25,294 nucleotides of DNA, taken from contig DIEW01000030.1 in assembly GCA_002418825.1 (NCBI GenBank), positions 31,716 through 57,009 of the forward strand. The letters are read 5' to 3'. Both the position numbers and the translations under genes were made by a program. Below the pieces are notes generated by a model. That model was not told the DNA's origin, searched no databases, and saw only the letters and a program-made list of their open reading frames with translations. The first letter of the stretch is position 1. Each line of letters starts with the position of its first letter. Shown here piece by piece: positions 1 through 6,819 of this stretch. The DNA is from Syntrophaceae bacterium UBA5764. GTDB taxonomy: Bacteria > Desulfobacterota > Syntrophia > Syntrophales > Smithellaceae.

Positions 1-761
1 TCGGCAAAACCGAAAAAATGTCCAAATCACTCAAAAACGTCATTGACCCGGATTATCTTATAAAAACATACGGCGCGGACACGGCGCGGATTTTCTGTCT
101 TTTTGCCGCGCCGCCGGAAAAAGATTTGGAATGGAGCGATCAGGGCGTGGAAGGCTCCTTCCGTTTTCTAAACCGGCTATGGCGGATATTCACGGAATAT
201 CTGGAAGACGTCAAAAGCCTCAAGTCACCCGATGCCGGTTTGGCGCTGGAAGGCGAATGGAAAAACCTGCGGCGGAAAACTCATCAAACTATCCGCAAAG
301 TAACCATTGACATCGAAGACCGTTTCCATTTCAATACAGCCATCAGCGCCGTAATGGAACTGGTCAACGCCATTTATCTTGTGCCCCGTCCGGGAAAAAG
401 CGACACCAAAGCTCTGTCTGTAATCCGCGAAGCGCTGGAGACCACAGTAGTGCTTTTGGCGCCCATTGTGCCACACATCACGGAAGAACTCTGGCAAATG
501 CTCGGCCATCAAACGGCGGTATGCGACGCCAGCTGGCCTAAATATGACAAAGATATCGCCAGCGAAGAAGAGATGACCGTGGTCATACAAATCAACGGAA
601 AACTGCGCAGCCGGATAACCGTGCCAGCGGGTGAAGACGCGGAAAAAATAAAGGCGGCAGTACTGGCCGAAGAAAAAATAAAAGCGCTGATTAAAGGCAC
701 AACCTTGAAAAAAGTTATTTATGTCCCTAATAAACTGGTCAATATCGTTGTTACGGAATAA
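1..761 (+). CDS. leuS: Leucyl-tRNA synthetase, C-terminal part (5' end outside window)
   Basis: Class I aminoacyl-tRNA synthetase that charges tRNA-Leu in the cytoplasm. The frame is open from base 3 and begins with GKTEKMSKSLKNV, the KMSKS loop that closes the Rossmann catalytic domain. It continues with the LeuRS-typical DPDYLIKTYGADTARIF. An alpha-helical anticodon-binding domain follows (about residues 50-175 of the visible part), then the small bacterial C-terminal domain containing INGKLRSRITVPAG and ending in NIVVTE. Only about 253 residues are visible; the catalytic HIGH motif and the editing domain lie upstream of the window. The methionine of KMSKS must not be taken as a start codon. 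lptE follows after 12 bases, probably in the same operon. Confidence 0.97.
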   Translation, partial: GKTEKMSKSLKNVIDPDYLIKTYGADTARIFCLFAAPPEKDLEWSDQGVEGSFRFLNRLWRIFTEYLEDVKSLKSPDAGLALEGEWKNLRRKTHQTIRKVTIDIEDRFHFNTAISAVMELVNAIYLVPRPGKSDTKALSVIREALETTVVLLAPIVPHITEELWQMLGHQTAVCDASWPKYDKDIASEEEMTVVIQINGKLRSRITVPAGEDAEKIKAAVLAEEKIKALIKGTTLKKVIYVPNKLVNIVVTE

Positions 762-773
762 GAAGGTGCTATT

Positions 774-1310
774 ATGAAAAATCAAAATTCGCGGAGATTT
801 TTTTGTTTCGCTGTTATTGGCCTTGCTTTCATGCTGCCGCTGGGATGCGGTTATTCGTTTGCCCCCAAGGGAGAATATGTCGACAACCGCATCCAAAAAG
901 TTTACGTGGAATCATTCGGCAACAAAACATCACGGGCCGAGATTGAAAACTTCGCCCGCACGGCTTTTATCAACCAATTTATTCAGCACAGCCGTTTCAA
1001 AGTTGTGGGAAGCAAGGAAGAGGCAGACGCAATCATCAAAGGGACTGTCCTTAATTACAACGCCACCCTCCTTTCTTACAGCGACATCAGGCTTGGTGCC
1101 GAAGAGAGAATAACCGCTAAAATGGAAATCACTTTTTTGGAAAAGGAAAGCAATGAGGTCATCTGGAGTTCAAAAAGCGTCATCGGGAACGTGGACTATA
1201 AACTGGAAGATAACATAAACTTGATTCCAGCAGCCAGGAAAGCCGCCCTCATTAAACTGGCTAACGACATGGCGGAAAAAGCCGTAAACCGTATGATGGC
1301 AGGATTTTAG
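774..1310 (+). CDS. lptE: LPS-assembly lipoprotein LptE
   Basis: Outer-membrane lipoprotein that plugs the LptD barrel and helps deliver lipopolysaccharide to the cell surface. The 178-residue protein starts with a basic n-region and a hydrophobic stretch ending in the lipobox LPLGC, with Cys25 as the expected lipidated residue. The mature part opens with GYSFAPKG and contains VYVESFGNKTSRAEIE, characteristic of LptE/RlpB-family proteins, and the length fits. An AAGGTG ribosome site precedes the ATG. It lies 12 bases after leuS, an arrangement familiar from Geobacter and relatives, where holA and rpsT usually follow; here a glycosyltransferase fusion follows after 10 bases. LptE is poorly conserved, so the call rests on lipobox, size, motif and context together. 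Confidence 0.85.
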   Translation: MKNQNSRRFFCFAVIGLAFMLPLGCGYSFAPKGEYVDNRIQKVYVESFGNKTSRAEIENFARTAFINQFIQHSRFKVVGSKEEADAIIKGTVLNYNATLLSYSDIRLGAEERITAKMEITFLEKESNEVIWSSKSVIGNVDYKLEDNINLIPAARKAALIKLANDMAEKAVNRMMAGF

Positions 1311-1320
1311 CGAAAAAAAC

Positions 1321-3699
1321 ATGACACCCTCAGCCAGAAAATTCGGTCGTTTCTTTCTTTTACCCATAAAGGACGAAAAAGACGCGGTAAATTTATGGCC
1401 GTTGCGCAATGAAAAGGTAACTGAAATCAGCCGCCTGCTTCCTTTTGTCAAAAAAGCATCAACACGTTTTTTACTGATTATTGATTCCCTTAAAGAAATT
1501 TCCTGCGACCGCGCCGAGCTCAAAAGTATCCTCACTTTTGCCGCAAATAAAAATGCGGGGGTCGTCTACGCCGATTTTCATGAAAGGAAAGGAACAAAAT
1601 TAATCAGGCATCCGCTGATCGATTATCAGATGGGTTCAATCCGCGACAATTTTGATTTCGGCCATCTTTTTATTTTTTCCATACCGGCAATTATAAATGT
1701 CGCCAAAAAATATGGTGCGCCTCCCGCCGACACGAACACCGCTCTTTATGACATGCGCTTGAAAATTTCCCGCGACTACCCGATTATTCACGTTGCCCGA
1801 CCTCTCTATACGGTTGCGGATAAAAAACCGCCGTCTTCCAAGTCGCACATGGAAAACCATTTCGCTTATACCGTCGGCAAAAATCTTTTGTTACAAAAAA
1901 AGCTGGAAAAACTTGCCACCAACCATCTGCGATACATCGGGGCTTATTTAAAACAACCGGTAAGAACAGCTCCCGCCGCAAACAACAATTTTGCCGCCGA
2001 AGCAAGCGTGATTATTCCCGTGCGTAACCGTAAAGGAACCATAGTCAGCGCGCTGCGCAGCGCGCTGACGCAAAAAACATCCTTTTTTTTTAACATTATT
2101 GTCGTGGACAATCATTCCACCGACGGGACATCGGAAGTTATAAAAAAAATCGCAACAAAGCACCAAAATATAAAACACATCATACCCCGCAGGCGTGATT
2201 TAGGCATCGGCGGTTGCTGGAATGAGGCCGTCAAATCGCGCCTCTGCGGCCGCTTTGCCGTGCAACTTGACTCCGATGATCTCTACAGCTCCCCAAAAAC
2301 TCTGCAAAAAATTGTGGATGTGCTGCGGCGGAGAAAATACGCAATGGTTGTTGGTTCTTACACTGTTGTGAATAAACAGCTCAAAAAAATCCCGCCGGGT
2401 CTTGTTGATCATAGAGAATGGACAAAGAAAAATGGCCACAATAACCTTCTGCGCGTAAACGGCCTGGGCGCACCGCGCGCCTTTAACACCGCCGTTATTC
2501 GTAAAATCGGGTTCCCTAATGTAAGTTATGGCGAAGACTACGCCGCCTCCCTCAGAATAACACGGGAATATCGTATCGGAAGAATTTGCGAAAGCATTTA
2601 CCTCTGCCGCCGCTGGCGGGGAAACACCGACGCTGCGCTTTCCGTCGAAAAACGAAACAGCAACGATTTTTATAAAGATATGCTGCGCACGCAGGAAATT
2701 AAAGCGCGGGTGCATTTAAACAAGAATAAACGTGAATTTGAAAAAAAGGTTTTATTCAGATTCTCGAATAAGCAACCATTGGCATCTCTGTGTTTTAACC
2801 TTATTGAGCAACAAAAGCGTATCTGGCCGCTGCTGGCGGGCGCGTATCAGGAACTGAACAACGTCCGCACTCGTTCAATCAACTGCGGCGAATATAATGT
2901 TGCGCTGCAATTCAATCCCCGACGCGCGGTCAGCAGCGGCGCCGCCGTCGACGAGCACTCAATCAAAAACAGGCCGTGTTTTTTGTGCGTGGACCACCTC
3001 CCTGCACAACAAAAACTGATTCTCTATAGGCACGATTACATGATTCTGTGCAATCCCGCGCCCATTTTCCACAGCCATTTCACCATTGCTCATTGGCAGC
3101 ACCAACCGCAAACTATTATCGACTCATTAAACGCTTTTTTAGCATTAGCCAAAGACCTGTCGCCGGAGCTTATTGTTTTTTATAACGGGCCCACCTGCGG
3201 CGCCTCTGCTCCCGATCACCTGCATTTTCAGGCGGCCCCAAAAAACATGTTTCCTTTTGCAAAAGAGCTTTCCGTCCTGAATCCCGACATGGAAATATCC
3301 GGATTAAAATATTATTCGGCACAGAGTACCGGCCGTTCGGTTGTTACTTTGTCGGGAAGAAAAGCGGACGTTTTAACCTTTCAGTTTAAACGTCTTCTGG
3401 ACAGCGCAAAAAAAGTTCTCGCGATCAAAACCGAACCGATGCTGAATGTTATCTGCATGCATGAAGGCAATTTGTGGCGATTCATCGTATTTTTGCGGCA
3501 AAAACACCGCCCGGACGCTTTTTTCCGTAAAGGAAAAAAAAGAATATTTGTGTCTCCAGGGACAATAGACATGGCCGGCACCATCATTACGTCGCGGGAA
3601 ATAGATTTTCGCCGTCTCCGCGCGGCAGATATAAATGGTATTTACCAAGAAGTCTCTCTACCGGATGAAAAAATGCGGCAAATCATGAAAGCATTATGA
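1321..3699 (+). CDS. Glycosyltransferase family 2 fused to a HIT-like (DUF4922/GDP-sugar phosphorylase-like) domain
   Basis: 792-residue cytoplasmic fusion with no signal peptide. Residues 1-210 form a conserved-looking region (VVYADF, then HPLIDYQ and GSIRDNFDFG at about 97-114) that resembles half of a GT-A domain. Residues 228-440 are a family 2 glycosyltransferase: SVIIPVRNR (229-237), VVDNHSTDGT (261-270) and the metal/nucleotide-binding DSDD (317-320). Residues about 500-790 look like the HIT-superfamily DUF4922 domain: RPCFLC (551-556), HSHF (584-587) and DHLHFQ (632-637). The last is an H-x-H-x-Q motif like that of GalT and GDP-hexose phosphorylases of the VTC2/GDPGP type, in which a histidine attacks the alpha-phosphate. 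The inferred job is to cleave or form a nucleotide-sugar bond and to transfer a sugar. The substrate is unknown. The gene overlaps the next one by ATGA. Domain calls are from motifs; substrate and direction are not supported. Confidence 0.75.
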   Translation: MTPSARKFGRFFLLPIKDEKDAVNLWPLRNEKVTEISRLLPFVKKASTRFLLIIDSLKEISCDRAELKSILTFAANKNAGVVYADFHERKGTKLIRHPLIDYQMGSIRDNFDFGHLFIFSIPAIINVAKKYGAPPADTNTALYDMRLKISRDYPIIHVARPLYTVADKKPPSSKSHMENHFAYTVGKNLLLQKKLEKLATNHLRYIGAYLKQPVRTAPAANNNFAAEASVIIPVRNRKGTIVSALRSALTQKTSFFFNIIVVDNHSTDGTSEVIKKIATKHQNIKHIIPRRRDLGIGGCWNEAVKSRLCGRFAVQLDSDDLYSSPKTLQKIVDVLRRRKYAMVVGSYTVVNKQLKKIPPGLVDHREWTKKNGHNNLLRVNGLGAPRAFNTAVIRKIGFPNVSYGEDYAASLRITREYRIGRICESIYLCRRWRGNTDAALSVEKRNSNDFYKDMLRTQEIKARVHLNKNKREFEKKVLFRFSNKQPLASLCFNLIEQQKRIWPLLAGAYQELNNVRTRSINCGEYNVALQFNPRRAVSSGAAVDEHSIKNRPCFLCVDHLPAQQKLILYRHDYMILCNPAPIFHSHFTIAHWQHQPQTIIDSLNAFLALAKDLSPELIVFYNGPTCGASAPDHLHFQAAPKNMFPFAKELSVLNPDMEISGLKYYSAQSTGRSVVTLSGRKADVLTFQFKRLLDSAKKVLAIKTEPMLNVICMHEGNLWRFIVFLRQKHRPDAFFRKGKKRIFVSPGTIDMAGTIITSREIDFRRLRAADINGIYQEVSLPDEKMRQIMKAL
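2044..2069. repeat. Perfect 26-bp GC-rich palindrome inside the glycosyltransferase gene
   Basis: The 13-base arm GTCAGCGCGCTGC is followed immediately by its exact reverse complement, giving a palindrome with no loop and no mismatch. It encodes VSALRSALT at the start of the GT2 domain (helix after SVIIPVRNR). Coding constraint may explain the residues, but not the perfect symmetry. Confidence 0.9.
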
Positions 3700-4250
3700 A
3701 AAAGGAAACACACATAATCATAGACAACAATTACAGCTTTGCGCAGGCACTGGCCGGCACAGACGCGCCGTTGGACATTATTGACCGCCTGTCCATGCTT
3801 GACGTCATCTACTATTCTTTCGATGGCAATAAACATCAGGGGCAGATTATCATCAATAACGAATTGGAAAATGACCTGGAAATTATTTTTGCGCTGATGG
3901 AAGAACTAAAATTTCCCCTCGGGAAGGCAATTCCTATCGCCGCTTACAGCTGGCGTGATCACAATTCCATGGCGGACAACAACACCTCAAGTTTTAATTA
4001 CCGCCTGATCGAAGGCACAAATAAACTGTCTCTACACTCGCTGGGGCGCGCCATAGATATCAATCCGCTGCAAAACCCGGTAATTTATGCCGACGGCACT
4101 ATTGCTCCCGCCGGAGCGAGATATGATCCGGACAAAGAAGGAACTTTTAGGAAAGGGCATCCAATTGTCGAAGAATTTTTAAAACTGGGCTGGCACTGGG
4201 GCGGAAACTTCGCTCATCTTAAGGACTATCATCATTTCGAAAAAACTTAA
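3696..4250 (+). CDS. M15-family zinc D,D-carboxypeptidase/endopeptidase-like protein
   Basis: 184-residue peptidase of the VanY/Ply500-like M15 group, which cuts D-Ala-containing or cross-linked peptidoglycan stem peptides. The zinc motif is SLHSLGRAID (112-121), with His114 and Asp121 as ligands; the third ligand is His180 in DYHHFE. GWHWGG (165-170) and SMADNNTSSFNYR (91-103) are also typical of the family. No signal peptide is visible, so the protein may act on cytoplasmic muropeptides or leave by another route. Its ATG overlaps the TGA of the glycosyltransferase fusion (ATGA), so translation is probably coupled. The partner genes (phosphorylase fusion, DUF1460 amidase) point to peptidoglycan remodelling or recycling. 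Family is confident; exact bond specificity is not. Confidence 0.88.
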   Translation: MKKETHIIIDNNYSFAQALAGTDAPLDIIDRLSMLDVIYYSFDGNKHQGQIIINNELENDLEIIFALMEELKFPLGKAIPIAAYSWRDHNSMADNNTSSFNYRLIEGTNKLSLHSLGRAIDINPLQNPVIYADGTIAPAGARYDPDKEGTFRKGHPIVEEFLKLGWHWGGNFAHLKDYHHFEKT

Positions 4251-4279
4251 AAACCAGGCCGGAAGCTAAAGAGGCAACG

Positions 4280-5041
4280 CTACAGAGGTCGGGCGATAAT
4301 TACGCCAGTATAGTTTTTGTTGGATTTCAGATAAGCGGCAAGCGTCTTTTTAGAGATAACCACAGCGCCTTCTTTACTGGACGCATGCAGCAAGTACAGG
4401 TTTTTTCCCTGCCAGAAGGCAAAACCGACATGCGCCACATCGAGCCCTTTTTGCGCCGACGCAAAGGCAACGATATCGCCGTTTTGTATCTTTTTCTGGC
4501 AAAAAGCAAATTTGCTTTTATTAATAACCCTGAATATCCGGCGGGAAATTTTTTTTTCCACCGCGAGCAGTTTCTGCCATTGCTTTTTGTTTCGCAGCGC
4601 AGGATAAAGCTTGATATTTTTTGTCATAAAATCAATTTTCCTGCGCCGCGACCTGCCGTCCAGCGTTCCGGTAATGTCCGCAAGGATTTTCTTTTTCCCA
4701 TTATCACAGAGCCAATCGGTGAAATAATGCAGGCGGGAGGAATAACCATCAATGATACCCCCTCGATAGCGGATTAATTTTAACTGGCGCAGGTATTCGC
4801 GCGGCGATTTTTTCCCCGAGGTAAACCAGCGCGCCAGCGCCAGCATGCTTTCCACAAAGGTAAAGCAATCGAACTGCCGAAAATTGACAACCAGATTTTC
4901 CCTGCCCGACCCTTCCAGCGTCGCCTCTTTATAGGGCACATCAAGAAATGTCAGGGCAATTCCCGCCAGCAAATCGCCAAATATTGTTTCCTCTGCGGTA
5001 TGTGCTCTGATTTTTTTCATTTGTAGCTGTCCAATAATCAT
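4280..5041 (-). CDS. DUF1460 N-acetylmuramoyl-L-alanine amidase-like (NlpC/P60 fold) protein
   Basis: 253-residue protein of the DUF1460 family, an NlpC/P60-type cysteine hydrolase group linked to cell-wall amide bonds. Family motifs are clear: VVNFRQFDCFTFVES with the candidate nucleophile Cys59, YRGGIIDGYSSRLHYFTDW (92-110), NGDIVAFAS (187-195), and GLDVAHVGFAFW with His204. The usual DCTTFVE is DCFTFVE here. No signal peptide is evident. Two ATG starts are possible, at 5041 and 5020; neither has a strong ribosome site, and the second yields MKKIRAHTAEE. It faces the M15 gene with only 29 bases between stop codons, so it is expressed from its own promoter but sits beside two related envelope genes. 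Amidase activity is inferred from the family. Confidence 0.85.
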   Translation of the reverse strand: MIIGQLQMKKIRAHTAEETIFGDLLAGIALTFLDVPYKEATLEGSGRENLVVNFRQFDCFTFVESMLALARWFTSGKKSPREYLRQLKLIRYRGGIIDGYSSRLHYFTDWLCDNGKKKILADITGTLDGRSRRRKIDFMTKNIKLYPALRNKKQWQKLLAVEKKISRRIFRVINKSKFAFCQKKIQNGDIVAFASAQKGLDVAHVGFAFWQGKNLYLLHASSKEGAVVISKKTLAAYLKSNKNYTGVIIARPL

Positions 5042-5181
5042 TCACGTCTTGCCATTTTCTTTACACTGGATTCCAACTCGCGCTTCGTTTGACCGCAGTG
5101 AAAAAACATATTTTTCATGAAAGCATAGTCTTTGTAAATTATTCTTTGTCCTAAAGCAAACGAAAAATGCTATCCGCAATA

Positions 5182-5208
5182 TTGACAATAGAGCGGAAAC
5201 ATCATAGG
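5182..5208 (+). promoter_or_regulatory. Weak promoter candidate for the alpha/beta hydrolase
   Basis: A perfect TTGACA (5182-5187) lies 54 bases upstream of the ATG at 5241, but the best -10 candidate, CATAGG (5203-5208), is poor and the 15-base spacer is short. The 199-bp gap 5042-5240 between divergent genes must hold promoters for both; nothing stronger was seen. Confidence 0.25.
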
Positions 5209-5240
5209 GAAATTTAACTCTTTAATAGCGGGAGAAGAAG

Positions 5241-6098
5241 ATGCCTTCAGTGAAGACCGTAGATATCCAACTAAATTATGTCGAACACGGCAGCGGTGAC
5301 AATATTGTCATGTTTATTCACGGCTATCTGTCTTGCGTACACTGGCTGGATTTGATATGGCCCCGTTTACCCAGAACTATCCATGTTTTTGCCATCGACT
5401 GGCGCGGTTGCGGCGATTCCGATAAACCTGCCGCCACGCAAAATTTTGCCAATTATTCCATGGAACAGCACGCGCAGGACATGCTGGCGGCAATTAAAAC
5501 GTTGGGGATTAAAAAATGTTCACTTGCCACGCATTCCACCGGCGGCGTAATAAGCATCTATATGCTCCTGGAAGAGCCGAAGTTGTTTGACAAAGTGCTG
5601 GCGCTGGATCCGGTAGGTCCTACAGGGCTTTCCCTGCCGGAAGAAGCCCTGCATTCTTTTCCGGCATTAAAAGAAAGTAGAAACTTTGCTTTTAAATTTC
5701 TATCCTTTGCCGCTTCGTCATTATTTATCAAAGAATCCCTTGTGCCGGGCGTAAAATCCGAATTTAAGCCGGAAACAACGCGGGAACAAAGAGGACTTTT
5801 CAATATGCTGGTAAATAAGGCCAGGGAGCTGAGCGATGGCGCGGGCGGCGGTACTTTATATCATCTGAAAAAAGAGCGCGATGAAGGCTCACTGCACAAG
5901 GAAACACACCGCATAAAGCAGCCGATGCTCGTTTTATGGGGAGAGGAAGACATCGTGATTCCCCGGCAGGATATCGACACGACGATAAAACTGATACCGA
6001 ATAGCTCTTTGCAGACATACAAAGGTATCGGTCATTCCATGATGCTGGAAAACCCGGATTTATACGCGCAGATTTTTACGGAATATTTAAAAAAATAA
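5241..6098 (+). CDS. Alpha/beta-hydrolase fold protein
   Basis: 285-residue cytoplasmic serine hydrolase. The oxyanion-hole segment is FIHGYLSCVHW (25-35), followed by AIDWRGCGDSDKP (51-63), the strand before the elbow. The nucleophile elbow is ATHSTGG with Ser99, where most relatives have G-H-S-x-G. The acid is the Asp in WGEEDIVIP and the base is the His in GIGHSMML near the C-terminus, so the triad looks complete. A GGGAG ribosome site 8-9 bases upstream supports the start. Relatives include haloalkane dehalogenases, epoxide hydrolases, C-C bond hydrolases and esterases, and the substrate cannot be chosen from sequence. It is flanked by the DUF1460 gene (divergent) and a REP-like element (downstream), so it is probably monocistronic. 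Confidence 0.85.
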   Translation: MPSVKTVDIQLNYVEHGSGDNIVMFIHGYLSCVHWLDLIWPRLPRTIHVFAIDWRGCGDSDKPAATQNFANYSMEQHAQDMLAAIKTLGIKKCSLATHSTGGVISIYMLLEEPKLFDKVLALDPVGPTGLSLPEEALHSFPALKESRNFAFKFLSFAASSLFIKESLVPGVKSEFKPETTREQRGLFNMLVNKARELSDGAGGGTLYHLKKERDEGSLHKETHRIKQPMLVLWGEEDIVIPRQDIDTTIKLIPNSSLQTYKGIGHSMMLENPDLYAQIFTEYLKK

Positions 6099-6108
6099 AA
6101 CCCTCTAT

Positions 6109-6283
6109 GTCATCGCGAGACGACCATAGCCGGCGAAGCGATTCGAAAATCTCATCGTGAAGAACATTCTCTTTATTCTGCCATTAAGGTGAGCCTTCAC
6201 CCCGAGCAAGGTGAAGGGACTGCAAAGCAATCCCATACACAACAAGATTGCTTCGTCCCGATAAAACGGGGGTTCGCAATGAC
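6109..6283. repeat. Degenerate REP-like inverted element
   Basis: The left end GTCATCGCGAG (6110-6120) is an imperfect inverted copy of the right end TTCGCAATGAC (6273-6283). Inside are GGCGAAGCGATTC on the left and AAGATTGCTTCGTCC on the right, plus a hairpin CCTTCAC/GTGAAGG (6194-6200/6211-6217). From memory, the motif 'GTCATTGCGAG...GAAGCAATC' is a common dispersed repeat in Desulfobacterota and other environmental genomes; this copy has diverged. The 226-bp gap between the hydrolase and rpsT holds little else. Confidence 0.55.
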
Positions 6284-6307
6284 TTTATGGCGCCGCTCTG
6301 TCGGGCA

Positions 6308-6321
6308 CAAAAACGTTTTTG
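6308..6321. terminator. A/T-rich palindrome just after rpsT
   Basis: CAAAAACGTTTTTG is a perfect 14-bp palindrome 4 bases beyond the rpsT stop. Its T-rich half may help end rpsT transcription, but the stem is AT-rich and lacks a loop, so it is a weak intrinsic terminator at best. Confidence 0.3.
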
Positions 6322-6324
6322 CTA

Positions 6325-6588
6325 TTATTTAAGCGCGTTGACTTTCTTGGTCAAGCGGGAAATTTTGCGGGAAGCATTTTTCTTATGAATGACACCTTTC
6401 GACGCGGCCCGGGCAAGCTTCTTAACAGTTGTTTTCAGTGCGTCTTCCGATTCTTTTTTCTTTTTGTTTTGCACTGCGGAATCAACCGCCTTCACCTTGG
6501 TTTTGAGCAGGGATTTGACGGCGATATTGCGCGCGCGGTGTTTCTTATTCTGACGATCTCTCTTTTCCGCTGATTTATGTGTGGCCAA
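6325..6588 (-). CDS. rpsT: 30S ribosomal protein S20
   Basis: Small basic ribosomal protein that binds 16S rRNA early in 30S assembly. The 87-residue sequence MATHKSAEKRDRQNKKHRARN, then KTTVKKLARAASKGVIHKKNASRKISRL, is unmistakable S20. I place the start at the TTG (6586-6588). AAGGAGG then sits 6 bases upstream and the protein begins M-A-T-H-K-S, as is usual. The ATG two codons earlier (6592-6594) directly abuts AGGAGG and would add Leu-Leu. A rare start codon may limit expression, as UUG does for rpsT in Escherichia coli. In many related genomes rpsT follows leuS-lptE-holA; here it is inverted, about 5 kb away and without holA. Confidence 0.96.
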   Translation of the reverse strand: MATHKSAEKRDRQNKKHRARNIAVKSLLKTKVKAVDSAVQNKKKKESEDALKTTVKKLARAASKGVIHKKNASRKISRLTKKVNALK

Positions 6589-6608
6589 AAGCATCCTCCT
6601 TAATTGTT

Positions 6609-6659
6609 CACCTGCCTGAACAGGTGAGGGTATTTAGCCCAAATACCCCGACCTGTCAA
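6609..6659 (-). promoter_or_regulatory. rpsT promoter and 5' stem-loop
   Basis: On the minus strand, TTGACA (6654-6659), a 17-base spacer and TAAATA (6631-6636) make a near-consensus sigma-70 promoter. The expected start, near 6624-6625, falls at the head of the hairpin CACCTG/CAGGTG (6609-6614/6621-6626), so the mRNA would begin with a small stem-loop about 20 bases before AAGGAGG. The -10 region also lies in a perfect GGGTATTT/AAATACCC inverted repeat (6628-6635/6641-6648). Confidence 0.7.
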
Positions 6660-6736
6660 GGGCAAATACGCGCCGCCATATTTGATACGCCACCGCGGTA
6701 AAGTTGGGTCCCCCTTCGGTGAAACAATTCCCGTAC

Positions 6737-6771
6737 AAAAAGACCCGCGCCATTTTGGCGCGGGCCTTTTT
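6737..6771. terminator. Bidirectional intrinsic terminator
   Basis: An 8-bp GC stem, CCCGCGCC (6744-6751) and GGCGCGGG (6757-6764), has a 5-base loop. It is flanked by AAAAAG on the left and CCTTTTT on the right, so both strands give a hairpin followed by a T run. It lies about 50 bases after the stop of the minus-strand esterase gene, which it most likely terminates. Confidence 0.8.
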
Positions 6772-6819
6772 ATTAATTAGAATCTTCTTGCTGCTTCTAT
6801 CATTCTGGTTCTGACGCTA

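Noticed and set aside
225..896. 223-codon minus-strand frame across leuS and lptE
   Set aside because: It runs antisense through two conserved genes and has no family motif.
4251..4279. Terminator between the convergent M15 and DUF1460 genes
   Set aside because: The 29-base gap shows no stable hairpin or T run on either strand.
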